The position numbers and the translations under genes are program-made. Below are positions 23,848-31,856 of a DNA stretch of 64,000 bases, piece after piece (positions within the stretch are counted from its first letter, which is position 1; every line of letters starts with the position of its first letter). This stretch comes from Velthaea sp965214335. GTDB lineage: Bacteria; Vulcanimicrobiota; Vulcanimicrobiia; Vulcanimicrobiales; Vulcanimicrobiaceae. The notes beneath the pieces were generated by a model. The model worked only from the letters and a program-made list of their open reading frames with translations, made no database searches and was not told the origin of the DNA. The DNA lies in the NCBI GenBank assembly GCA_965214335.1, contig CBDCBO010000005.1, positions 1,240,001 through 1,304,000 of the forward strand, given 5' to 3'.

Positions 23848-24642
23848 GTGGATTTGCTCGAGAAACTCTATGCCGCGAAAGCAACGGTCCGCGCCGCCGA
23901 CGAACTGCGCGAACCGTCCGAAGTGCTGCGCGAACGCGCACATAATCGGCGCGGCGAACGGCGCGGGCTTGGCGCAGCATTGCGGGCGGCGACCGGGCCG
24001 GCCATCATTGCCGAAATCAAGCGCGCCTCACCGTCACTCGGACTCATCGTGCGCTCTCTCGACCCGGCGCGCGTTGCGCGCGACTATGAGGCGGCCGGGG
24101 CCGATGCGATCAGCGTACTGACTGAGGCCGACCACTTCTTAGGTGACCTTGCGTATCTTGATATCGCGCGCGATGCGACGCGCTTACCGATCTTACGCAA
24201 AGATTTCTTGAGCACGCCCTACGACGTCGTGCAATCAGCCGCATACGGAGCCGACGCGGTGCTCGCGATCGTTGCCGGACTTTCCGACGCGCAGATCGCG
24301 GGTATGATCGCGGCAGCCGGCGAGTACGATATCGATGTGCTCGTCGAAGTGCACAATGAAACCGAACTTGCGCGCGCGGTAAAAGCGGGAGCGACGCTCC
24401 TGGGAATCAACAATCGGAACTTACGAACGTTCGAGACGAACCTCGCCGTGACCGCGGAACTCTTGCCGCTCGTGCCTGCCGGAACCATCGTCATTAGCGA
24501 GAGCGGCGTCCGCACTCAAGCCGACACGCGCCCGCTCTTTGCCGCCGGTGCGCGCGGTTTCCTCGTCGGTGAGTCGCTCATGCGCGCCGACGATAAGATT
24601 GCCGTCATCGCCGCGCTCAAAGGCACCTGGGTCTCGATGTAG
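23848..24642 (+). CDS. trpC: Indole-3-glycerol phosphate synthase
   Basis: 264 residues starting at GTG. A TIM-barrel enzyme that closes the pyrrole ring of indole. Conserved parts: AEIKRASPSLGLI (catalytic Glu/Lys), DALSVLTEADHF-like GADAISVLTEADHFLG, LPILRKDFLSTPYDVVQSAAYGADAVLAIVA, LLGINNRNLRTFE, and VISESGVRTQAD at the phosphate-binding end. Separate from trpF here, not fused. Confidence 0.97.
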   Translation: MDLLEKLYAAKATVRAADELREPSEVLRERAHNRRGERRGLGAALRAATGPAIIAEIKRASPSLGLIVRSLDPARVARDYEAAGADAISVLTEADHFLGDLAYLDIARDATRLPILRKDFLSTPYDVVQSAAYGADAVLAIVAGLSDAQIAGMIAAAGEYDIDVLVEVHNETELARAVKAGATLLGINNRNLRTFETNLAVTAELLPLVPAGTIVISESGVRTQADTRPLFAAGARGFLVGESLMRADDKIAVIAALKGTWVSM

Positions 24643-24669
24643 CGTGACCACGACGACGGACCGCTAGCG

Positions 24670-25308
24670 ATGCGCACGCGAATCAAATTTTGTGGATGCA
24701 CGAACGTTTCCGACGCCCAAGCCGCGATCGCGTGCGGGGTTGATGCGATCGGCGTCATTTTCGCTCTTGCAAGTCCGCGCCGAGTGTCGGCGGAGACGGC
24801 TCGTGCTATTGCAAGCATCGTTCCGGCGTTTGTTTCACTCATCGGTGTATTCGTCGAACCAACCGCAGCGCAAGTGGCTGCCGCACGCGCGCAGGGATAC
24901 ATTCCTCAATTTAGCGGTCGCGAGTCAGCCGAGTTGTGCGAGTCGGCCGCCGCCGGATATATCAAAGTGTTCCACCTGGCTCCGCAAAGCTCGGCACTCG
25001 ATTTGTCGGAATTCGACGCCGCCACGAGGGCCTTTGCGCGAGCCACCCCCATGCTCGATACGGCCGTCGGCGGAACATTCGGCGGGACCGGCCAAACGTT
25101 TCATTGGGAGGTCGCCCGCCCGATTGCCGCCGTTCGCCCGCTCATTGTGGGCGGCGGTTTAACGCCCGACAACGTCGGCGACTGTGTCCGGAAGGTGCGG
25201 CCGTTCGGCGTCGACGTGCGATCCGGCATTGAAACCGCCGGCGTCAAAGACCCGGAGAAGATGCGCGCTTTTGTGCGCGCCGTGAAGGAAGCCGATGCAC
25301 AAACCTGA
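24670..25308 (+). CDS. trpF: Phosphoribosylanthranilate isomerase
   Basis: 212 residues. It performs the Amadori rearrangement of PRA to CdRP. The catalytic Cys is in IKFCGCTNVSDA (the family norm is KICG; Phe replaces Ile here). GVDAIGVIFALASPRRVSAETA and the C-terminal phosphate site with GVDVRSGIETAGVKDPEKM are typical. The catalytic Asp lies in PMLDTAVGGTFGGTGQTF. It overlaps the start of trpB by 14 bases. Confidence 0.96.
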   Translation: MRTRIKFCGCTNVSDAQAAIACGVDAIGVIFALASPRRVSAETARAIASIVPAFVSLIGVFVEPTAAQVAAARAQGYIPQFSGRESAELCESAAAGYIKVFHLAPQSSALDLSEFDAATRAFARATPMLDTAVGGTFGGTGQTFHWEVARPIAAVRPLIVGGGLTPDNVGDCVRKVRPFGVDVRSGIETAGVKDPEKMRAFVRAVKEADAQT

Positions 25309-26494
25309 CGCGCGCGGATATTTCGGTCGCTTTGGTGGCAAGTTCGTTCCCGAAGTGCTCATCGACGCCTTAGCGCAACTGGAAATTGCGATGAACGAAG
25401 CGTTTGCAGATCCGGCCTTTTGGTCCGAGTATCACGCGATCTTGCGCGACTACGTCGGCCGCCCATCGCCGATCTATGCCGCCGGAAGGTTAATCGACGT
25501 CCCGGGCGCGCCGATCGTTTTCAAACGCGAGGATCTCAATCATACCGGCGCACATAAAATAAATAATACCGTTGGCCAAGCGCTGCTCGCGCAGCGCATG
25601 GGCAAGCAACGCATCATCGCTGAAACCGGTGCCGGTCAGCACGGCGTCGCAACGGCGACCATCGGGGCCAAGCTCGGCCTTTCGGTCGACGTCTACATGG
25701 GCGCAGTCGACGTCGAACGCCAGTCGCTCAACGTGTACGTCATGCAACTCTTGGGTGCCAAGATCCATCCGGTCCACAGTGGAACGGCGACGTTGAAAGA
25801 TGCGACCAATGAAGCGTTTCGCGAATGGGCGGCGCGCGTCGAAGACACATTTTATGTCATCGGCAGCGTTGTCGGTGCGCATCCTTATCCGTACATGGTA
25901 CGCGAGTTTCAAAAAATCATCGGCATCGAAGCGCGGGCCCAAATGCTCGACCGCTATGGACGGCTGCCGTCCGATGTCGTGGCATGCGTGGGCGGCGGCA
26001 GTAACGCCATGGGTATCTTCGCCGCCTTCGTCGACGATGCCGAGGTCCGACTTTGGGGCGTCGAAGCATCGGGCCATGGTGTTGAAGCCGGCGATACGGC
26101 CGCGAGTTTAAGTGCCGGCACGGTCGGCATTCTGCACGGCTCGCGTTCGTACGTTTTGCAATCAGACGAAGGTCAAATTCGCGATACGCATTCGATCAGC
26201 GCCGGATTGGATTACCCCGGCGTTGGTCCCGAGCATGCGTATCTCAAAGATAGCGGGCGCGCCGTCTACGTTCCGGTCGACGACGAGCAGGCCTTGGAGG
26301 CCTACCATCAGATGGCGCTGCGCGAAGGCATCGTTCCGGCGCTCGAAACGGCGCACGCGATCGCCTTCGCCCGCGAACTTGCCGTCGAGCGCGGAACCGG
26401 CGGCCTCGTGCTGGTCAATCTCAGCGGTCGCGGCGATAAGGACACCCGCACCGTGGCGGCACTCGATGCGCCGGCTTCGGCGGGAGTCGCATGA
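25295..26494 (+). CDS. trpB: Tryptophan synthase beta chain
   Basis: 399 residues. PLP enzyme condensing indole with serine. The PLP lysine is in KREDLNHTGAHKINNTVGQALLAQRMGK; the phosphate loop CVGGGSNAMGIFA and the substrate Glu segment AETGAGQHGVATAT are intact. The HSISAGLDYPGVGPEH motif marks the TrpB1 (main) class. ATG at 25295 lies inside trpF. The stop overlaps trpA by four bases. Confidence 0.98.
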   Translation: MHKPDARGYFGRFGGKFVPEVLIDALAQLEIAMNEAFADPAFWSEYHAILRDYVGRPSPIYAAGRLIDVPGAPIVFKREDLNHTGAHKINNTVGQALLAQRMGKQRIIAETGAGQHGVATATIGAKLGLSVDVYMGAVDVERQSLNVYVMQLLGAKIHPVHSGTATLKDATNEAFREWAARVEDTFYVIGSVVGAHPYPYMVREFQKIIGIEARAQMLDRYGRLPSDVVACVGGGSNAMGIFAAFVDDAEVRLWGVEASGHGVEAGDTAASLSAGTVGILHGSRSYVLQSDEGQIRDTHSISAGLDYPGVGPEHAYLKDSGRAVYVPVDDEQALEAYHQMALREGIVPALETAHAIAFARELAVERGTGGLVLVNLSGRGDKDTRTVAALDAPASAGVA

Positions 26495-27294
26495 TCGTGC
26501 ACCACGATCGCATCGCGGCGGTCTTTGATCGGCCGCGCGCTCAAGGGCGCGCGGCGCTGATTCTGTATTTGATGGCCGGCGATCCCGATCTGGAAACGAC
26601 GGGGCTGGTCATCGACGCCGTTAGTGCCGCCGGTGCGGACCTTATCGAGCTCGGCATCCCGTACGGCGATCCACTCGCCGACGGCCCGACGATCGCCGCC
26701 GCCGCCCAACGCGCGCTGGCCGCCGGAGCAACGATCGAAGCTAGCCTAACGGTTGCGCGCGGCGCGACGGAACGCCGCGCCGCGCCGCTCATTTTCTTTA
26801 CGTACGTTAATCCGATTTCACAGTACGGTCCGCAGCGATTCGCTGCTGCGGCGGCTGCGGCCGGTGCGCTGGGCGCCATCGTCCCCGACGTGCCGCTCGA
26901 AGAGATGGACGAGTTCGCGCCGGCGTTTCGGGCGCACGGTCTCGGCATTCCGTTGCTCGTTTCACCGACCACGCCGCCCGCCCGCGGTGCGGACATCGCC
27001 GCACGCACGGATGGCTTCACGTATGTGGTGTCGCGACTCGGCGTTACCGGCGCTCGGCGCGAACTTGACGTGCAATGGATTGCCGGAGCGGTGGCGCGTT
27101 TGCGTGCACACAGCACGAAACCCCTAGCGGTCGGCTTCGGCATATCGACACCCGAGCACGTACGTACCGTCGCGCGGCTGGCTGACGGCGTCATCGTCGG
27201 CAGTGCCCTCATCGACGCCATCGGCGGCCGGCGCGGGACGGCGGCGGCCGCGGCAGCGTTCGCTTACGTCTCGTCCTTACGTAGCGCTCTCTAA
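26491..27294 (+). CDS. trpA: Tryptophan synthase alpha chain
   Basis: 267 residues. It cleaves indole-glycerol phosphate and channels indole to TrpB. The catalytic Glu is in ADLIELGIPYGDPLADGPTIAAAAQRAL, and the catalytic Asp in VPDVPLEEM. FGISTPEHV and GVIVGSALIDAI form the phosphate site. Last gene of the trp operon. A six-base-pair hairpin (27295-27311, CGACAC/GTGTCG) follows the stop with no T-run. Confidence 0.98.
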   Translation: MIVHHDRIAAVFDRPRAQGRAALILYLMAGDPDLETTGLVIDAVSAAGADLIELGIPYGDPLADGPTIAAAAQRALAAGATIEASLTVARGATERRAAPLIFFTYVNPISQYGPQRFAAAAAAAGALGAIVPDVPLEEMDEFAPAFRAHGLGIPLLVSPTTPPARGADIAARTDGFTYVVSRLGVTGARRELDVQWIAGAVARLRAHSTKPLAVGFGISTPEHVRTVARLADGVIVGSALIDAIGGRRGTAAAAAAFAYVSSLRSAL

Positions 27295-27679
27295 CGACAC
27301 TGCGGGTGTCGGCTCGTGCGGCCCGGCGGCTGCGCCTGACGTAACTGCGGGCGCGTCTGAGCGCAGCCTCGGGTTGCCGCTATCTTGCGCTTCGGCACCG
27401 TTGCCGCACGCTCGCGGATCGTTTGGTCGCTACTCTTGCAGCGACTGGTTCTCGAAGAAAGCACGACCGCATCGCTGATGCGGTAACGGCTCGCCGCGTC
27501 GCGTTCCGTCGCGTGCGTTGCATTGCGTTCTGTCGCGTGCGTTGCGTTGCGTTCAGTTTCGTACGTTGCGTCCGCGCTGGAGCACCGGCTGCGGGCCACG
27601 TTGCTCGCCGAGGTGGGCACGCTAGGCGTTCTAGTGCCGGCACGATGCTGCTCCGGCAGACCGAGGCGTCTAACGGGGG
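27295..27679 (+). other. 385-base gap between trpA and the SDR gene
   Basis: No gene recognised. It begins with a small hairpin (27295-27311), then contains the 24-base tandem repeat listed separately, and ends with AACGGGGG before the ATG at 27680. Several frames on the minus strand stay open across it, but their products simply mirror the repeat. Confidence 0.5.
27501..27572 (+). repeat. 24-base tandem repeat, three copies
   Basis: Three head-to-tail units at 27501-27524, 27525-27548 and 27549-27572. Units 1 and 2 differ at two positions; unit 3 is more diverged. Each starts GCGTTC and contains GTGCGTTGC or a close variant. The unit length is a multiple of three, but no gene uses the frame. 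It is one of three unrelated intergenic tandem arrays in the window. Confidence 0.7.
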
Positions 27680-28438
27680 ATGCATAAAGTGGTGCTCGTT
27701 ACCGGTGGCTCGGGCGGTGTCGGGTCGGAGGTCGCGCGCTGCCTCGTAGCAGCCGGCGATCGGCCCGTACTCGTTGCTCGCGACGGCGAACGCCTCGCTT
27801 CGGTGGCGGCTGAATTGGGGTGCGCGGCTTACCCGGGTGACGTGCTCGATAACGACGCGGTGGCGCATATTGTCAACGCGGTCGAACGTGATGTCGGGGA
27901 AATTGATGGTCTCGTTCATGCGGTGGGTTCTATCTTGCTCAAACCCCTTCACGCAACTTCGCTCGACGAGTGGCGTCAGACATTCGAGATCAACGCAACG
28001 AGCGCGTTCATCGTGATGCGGAACCTCATGCCGCGGCTCATGCGGCGAAAACGTGGCAGCGTTGTGCTTTTTTCGACGGTGGCCGCCTCGATGGGCCTAG
28101 CCAACCACGAATCAATCGCTGCTGCGAAGTCGGCGATCGAGGGTCTCGTCACATCGGCCTCGATTAGCTACGCGCGCTACGGCATTCGTGTTAACGCCGT
28201 TGCTCCGGCGCTGACCAAGACAGCGTTATCGCAAAAGATGTGGCAGAACGACGCGTCGCTTGCCGCCTCTACGGCGATGCATCCTTTGGGACGTATCGGA
28301 ACGCCGGCCGACATCGCGCCGGCGGTCATGTATTTTCTGAGCGACGCCGCCGCCTGGACCACGGGCCAAATCTTGGGGGTCGACGGCGGCCTAAGCCGCG
28401 GCATGCCGCCGCCGCACACGTCGATAGCGCCCCGCTGA
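27680..28438 (+). CDS. Short-chain dehydrogenase/reductase family protein, non-canonical active site
   Basis: 252 residues. The Rossmann motif TGGSGGVG is at residues 8-15, the NAG-like part appears as HAVGS, and the C-terminal ILGVDGGLSRG is typical of FabG-like SDRs. The usual catalytic Ser-Tyr-x3-Lys is altered: Lys150 is present (NHESIAAAKSAIEG), but the Tyr position holds Ile146, and Thr133 sits where Ser is expected. Either it uses another residue or it is not a normal oxidoreductase. Substrate unknown. It has its own 385-base upstream gap, so it is probably a single-gene transcript. Confidence 0.85.
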   Translation: MHKVVLVTGGSGGVGSEVARCLVAAGDRPVLVARDGERLASVAAELGCAAYPGDVLDNDAVAHIVNAVERDVGEIDGLVHAVGSILLKPLHATSLDEWRQTFEINATSAFIVMRNLMPRLMRRKRGSVVLFSTVAASMGLANHESIAAAKSAIEGLVTSASISYARYGIRVNAVAPALTKTALSQKMWQNDASLAASTAMHPLGRIGTPADIAPAVMYFLSDAAAWTTGQILGVDGGLSRGMPPPHTSIAPR

Positions 28439-28546
28439 AGAACATCTCTTTCGCATTAGCGTGCGGCGGCGGCTAGAATGAGGCGGCTCGAGCCGCAGCA
28501 TATCGCTAGCGACCATCTGCAAGTCGCCGCGCCGATATGCGGCGTG

Positions 28547-28570
28547 GCCGCAAGCGATGAGCGGCTTTTT
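28547..28570 (+). terminator. Possible intrinsic terminator after the SDR gene
   Basis: GCCGC (28547-28551) pairs with GCGGC (28561-28565) around a nine-base loop and is followed by TTTTT. The stem is short, and it lies about 110 bases after the SDR stop, so termination may be weak. Confidence 0.35.
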
Positions 28571-28697
28571 GCCGCGGCAGGCCGCCCGATCACATCGCAA
28601 ACGCGGCACAGACGAGCAGCTTTGGCCGCATCGACGGCGGCCCGAGCCGGACGTGTCGCCCGCACACTTTGTTATTACCGCGTTGACATATGGCGAA

Positions 28698-28796
28698 GGC
28701 CAGGTCGCCGTGAACGCCGTCCGAACGTACGATCATTTGTTATTCCGCGCCAACTTACAGCCCAGGCCAGGTCGCCGCGGGCGCCGTCCGAACGTA
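28698..28796 (+). repeat. Pair of 32-base direct repeats upstream of the cysteine hydrolase gene
   Basis: Copies at 28698-28729 and 28765-28796 match at 29 of 32 positions. They start GGCCAGGTCGCCG and end GCCGTCCGAACGTA, with centres 67 bases apart. The second copy ends directly before the A/T-rich promoter-like stretch. A TTGACA occurs at 28683, just before the first copy. The placement suggests regulator-binding sites, but they could also be a local duplication. Confidence 0.6.
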
Positions 28797-28830
28797 GAAT
28801 ATAACGCATATTTTAAATAAGGATTTGCAG

Positions 28831-29466
28831 ATGCAGCCGCAGACCACAGCTCTTGTCCTCATCGAGTTTCAAAACGACTTTACGACGCCCGGCGGCACCT
28901 TACACGCGGCCGTCAAGCCGGTCATGGACAGCACCAATATGCTGCATCATACGCAACATACGGTGCGCCGCGCCCGCGAACTCGGCGCCGCGATCGCCTA
29001 CGCACCTATCATGTTCGCCCCGGGTTACGGGGAAATCACCACCGCGCCGTACGGTATCCTCAAGGGAGTTGTGGAGAGCAAGTCGTTTATCAAAGGCGGT
29101 TGGGGTGCCCGCATCGTCGACGCCTTGGAACCGCAACCGGGCGACATCATCATCGAGGGCAAGCGTGGTCTTGACACCTTTGCCAGTACCAACTTGGATT
29201 TCATTTTACGCAGCCGCGGCATTACAACGGTCGCACTGGCCGGATTCTTGACGAACTGCTGCGTCGAATCCACGATGCGCTCGGCTTACGAACGCGGTTA
29301 TGATGTCATTACGTTGACCGACTGCACGGCTACGGTCAGTGAAGAAGAGCAGCGCTTCGCAGTCGAGAAGAACTTCCCGATGTTTTCGCGACCGATGCTC
29401 CATGACGCATTCATCGAGCAACTCGCCGGCCACGAACTCAGCACGGTCGGCGCTGCCGGGCATTAA
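28831..29466 (+). CDS. Cysteine hydrolase, isochorismatase family
   Basis: 211 residues from the ATG at 28831, preceded by AAGGA at good spacing; a TTG two codons earlier is less likely. The catalytic triad of the family is visible: Asp in LIEFQNDF, Lys in EGKRGLDTF, and Cys144 in GFLTNCCVESTMRSAYERGYDV with the cis-peptide before it. Relatives hydrolyse amides, ureido acids or isochorismate. EFQNDF (instead of D-Q-DF) and the long first loop with the FAPGYGEI stretch resemble biuret- or ureidoacrylate-type hydrolases, but the substrate cannot be assigned. Confidence 0.88.
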   Translation: MQPQTTALVLIEFQNDFTTPGGTLHAAVKPVMDSTNMLHHTQHTVRRARELGAAIAYAPIMFAPGYGEITTAPYGILKGVVESKSFIKGGWGARIVDALEPQPGDIIIEGKRGLDTFASTNLDFILRSRGITTVALAGFLTNCCVESTMRSAYERGYDVITLTDCTATVSEEEQRFAVEKNFPMFSRPMLHDAFIEQLAGHELSTVGAAGH

Positions 29467-29679
29467 TTCGTTAGTTCGCTGCTTCGCGTTACATCGGCAG
29501 CGAAAGACGGTCGGCAACGCAGACGCGCCTCGCATCCGGTTCACCGAGAACGCGCGGACTCGACGTATTCGCGGCCCGGGTGCAGCGCGCTCCGATCTGC
29601 CCCCTGAGGCGCACGATGGAGACATCCGGTAGCGCGATAAGGTGAGCGTAGCTGCATGCCCGCCGGCGGATCGTGACGC

Positions 29680-30528
29680 TTAAGCCGAATCGCCCGGTTT
29701 GGGCGTTGTTGGTAGACCATCGTGATTCCATTCCAGCCACGATCCGTCGTACACCGCGACATCCGTAAAACCGGCAGCTTGCAAGGCGAAAAACGATCCG
29801 GCCGCGGACACGCCGCTACCGCAGGAAACGACCGTCCGCTTTCCACGATCGAGGTGCCGGTCGGCAACAATCGCCGCGAGTGTCTCGTCTGCGGCCGGGC
29901 GGCCGCCGTTAGCGTCTTCGAGCAGGCGCGACCCTGACACCCGAATCGCGCCGGCGATATCGCGGTTGCGCAATGCGTAAGTCGTGTCACGTTGCGTTTC
30001 CAGCAGTTGAGCCGGCGATCGGCCTTCCGCGATAGCGAGCACCTCTTCGCGCGTCGCGCGTAAGCGTGGCTGGACTTCAGGCGTGAACAGCGCCGCGGCA
30101 AACGACGGAACGTCGGTCGTAAGCGCGAACCCGGCGGCGACCCATGCGGGCAATCCGCCGGCAAGAATATAGGCCTCGAGGTGGCCGTAGTAGCGCAGAT
30201 TCCACACGATGCGCGCCGCGAACGGGATAGTTCCGGCGTCGTAGGCCACGACGATCGCGTCGTCACCGATGCCCTTCGTGCCGAGTGCATGGGCAAAGAG
30301 GTCGGCCGGCGCGACGCGGGTAGCATACGGCGTTCGCGGATCGGCGAGTTCGTGCGCGTAATCGAGATAGATTGCGCCGGGTAGGTGACCGCCGGCGTAT
30401 TGTTCGCTGCCGCTGGGCATCGTTACGGGTGCTCCGTGCGGCACATTGCGCGCATCGACAATCCGGATGCGCGGGTCTTCGATGCGTTTATGCAGCCAGT
30501 CGAGGTCGACGAACACGTCCGTCATCAA
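29680..30528 (-). CDS. Rhodanese-type sulfurtransferase, two domains
   Basis: 282 residues. The N-terminal inactive rhodanese domain has RIVDARN, GHLPGAIYLDY and VVAYDAG, where Asp replaces the Cys. The C-terminal domain has the active Cys236 in VVSCGSGVSAAG, the CGSGVTA type of 3-mercaptopyruvate and thiosulfate sulfurtransferases. The front of the second domain (LLETQRDTTYALRNRDIAGAIRV) is diverged from the usual DAR..R..G..GHIPGA. The start overlaps the lhgO stop by four bases, so the two are co-transcribed. Whether it uses thiosulfate or mercaptopyruvate is open. Confidence 0.9.
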   Translation of the reverse strand: MMTDVFVDLDWLHKRIEDPRIRIVDARNVPHGAPVTMPSGSEQYAGGHLPGAIYLDYAHELADPRTPYATRVAPADLFAHALGTKGIGDDAIVVAYDAGTIPFAARIVWNLRYYGHLEAYILAGGLPAWVAAGFALTTDVPSFAAALFTPEVQPRLRATREEVLAIAEGRSPAQLLETQRDTTYALRNRDIAGAIRVSGSRLLEDANGGRPAADETLAAIVADRHLDRGKRTVVSCGSGVSAAGSFFALQAAGFTDVAVYDGSWLEWNHDGLPTTPKPGDSA

Positions 30529-31748
30529 ACCGCAACCACCGTACGCGCGAACGTAAAACGCTTCTCGGCATCGTCGACAATATACTTACCGATCGCAAGC
30601 GACGATGTTGCAGCGGGCGAAGGCGCATTGCGAACGTGCACGATACCGTCGGCAGCTTCAAAGACAAAGTCGTCGACGAGTGTCCCGTTCGCCGACATTG
30701 CTTGCGCGCGAACACCGGACGGTCCCGGCAAGCAATCCTCGGGCTGTAATTCGGGAATGTAGCGCGCGAGCGCCCGGACGTACGCCGAACGCACCACATC
30801 GCGGTATATTTCGCCGGCACCCATCTTCCAATACTTCGTTGCCAGCTTGATAAAGCCCGGATAACTAAAGAGATCCCATGTCTCACGCGGATTGATGCTC
30901 AAAAATGAGTAGCCCTCACGCGCAAATGCCGGTACCGCATTCGGACCGAGCCAGATCGAGCCATCCATACGCGGCGTGAAGTGAACGCCCAAGAACGGAA
31001 ACTCCGGGTCGGGAACGGGATAAATGTTGCCCCGGACCAAGTAATTCTTCTCCGGCTTCAAGATAAGATAGTCGCCGCGAAACGGCGTGATCTTCGGATC
31101 GTTGGCGCCGCCGGTCATCTTGGCCAGCCGGTCGGAATACAAGCCGCCGCAGGTGATGACGGCGCGTGCTTCAACATTGCCGCCCGCTGAGTGCAGCACC
31201 GTTACGCCGTTGCGCCGCTCGATGCGGCCGACTTCACGATTGAGGAACAAGTCGCCGCCGGCGTCTTTGACGTCGCCTGCGTATGTGCGCGAAACGAGTC
31301 CCCAGTCGACGATACCGGTGACCGGCGAAAAAATTGCTTGCATTCCCCGGGCATGCGGTTCACGTTCGCGAATCCCGGCCGCATCGAGCATCTCCAGGCC
31401 CTCGACGCCGTTTGCTTGGCCACGTTCCCATAGATCATGTAATCGGCCAAGTTCACTCTGCTCGGTAGCCACGATGAGTTTACCGACATGCCTGATCGGA
31501 ATGCCCTTGCGCTCGCAATACTCCCAAGCGAGTTTACGGCCTTGCACACACAGCTTGGCTTTCAACGAGCCGGGCTTATAATAAATTCCGGAATGAATGA
31601 CGCCGCTATTGCGGCCCGTCTGATGCCGATTCCAGTCAGATTCTTTCTCGACATTCGCAAGCTTGAGATGCGGAAAACGCGCGAGCAGCTCTCGGGAGGT
31701 AGCCAGTCCGACGATGCCGCCGCCGACAACTGCAATATCGTAGATCAT
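30525..31748 (-). CDS. lhgO: L-2-hydroxyglutarate oxidase
   Basis: 407 residues. FAD-dependent enzyme that oxidises L-2-hydroxyglutarate to 2-oxoglutarate and passes electrons to oxygen or quinone. The dinucleotide-binding VVGGGIVGLATSRELL is at residues 7-22. SDWNRHQTGRNSGVIHSGIYYKPGSLKAKLCVQG is the most distinctive family block; GIVDWGLVSRTYAGDV and PGPSGVRAQAM also fit. It is divergent from pruA across a 108-base gap. Both feed 2-oxoglutarate or glutamate metabolism. Confidence 0.92.
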   Translation of the reverse strand: MIYDIAVVGGGIVGLATSRELLARFPHLKLANVEKESDWNRHQTGRNSGVIHSGIYYKPGSLKAKLCVQGRKLAWEYCERKGIPIRHVGKLIVATEQSELGRLHDLWERGQANGVEGLEMLDAAGIREREPHARGMQAIFSPVTGIVDWGLVSRTYAGDVKDAGGDLFLNREVGRIERRNGVTVLHSAGGNVEARAVITCGGLYSDRLAKMTGGANDPKITPFRGDYLILKPEKNYLVRGNIYPVPDPEFPFLGVHFTPRMDGSIWLGPNAVPAFAREGYSFLSINPRETWDLFSYPGFIKLATKYWKMGAGEIYRDVVRSAYVRALARYIPELQPEDCLPGPSGVRAQAMSANGTLVDDFVFEAADGIVHVRNAPSPAATSSLAIGKYIVDDAEKRFTFARTVVAV

Positions 31749-31856
31749 TGCCGCCTATTCTGTTTGCCGGCGCCCGTGCCCGCTCCGAAGGCGAAGCGCT
31801 CGCACCGGTCAGTGCTGCCGAAATGATAGCGATTCGGGCGACACGAAGCGACCGTT

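Larger units (their letters stand above)
28439..28830 (+). other. 392-base gap between the SDR and cysteine hydrolase genes
   Basis: It contains a terminator-like hairpin (28547-28570) and a pair of 32-base direct repeats (28698-28729, 28765-28796). The A/T-rich stretch at 28797-28820 just before the hydrolase ribosome-binding site looks like a promoter -10 region (TATAAC at about 28800). An 87-codon frame at 28557-28820 crosses both repeat copies and resembles no known protein. Confidence 0.45.

Noticed and set aside
28557..28820. 87-codon frame before the cysteine hydrolase
   Set aside because: It crosses the twin direct repeats and a likely promoter, and has no similarity to known proteins.
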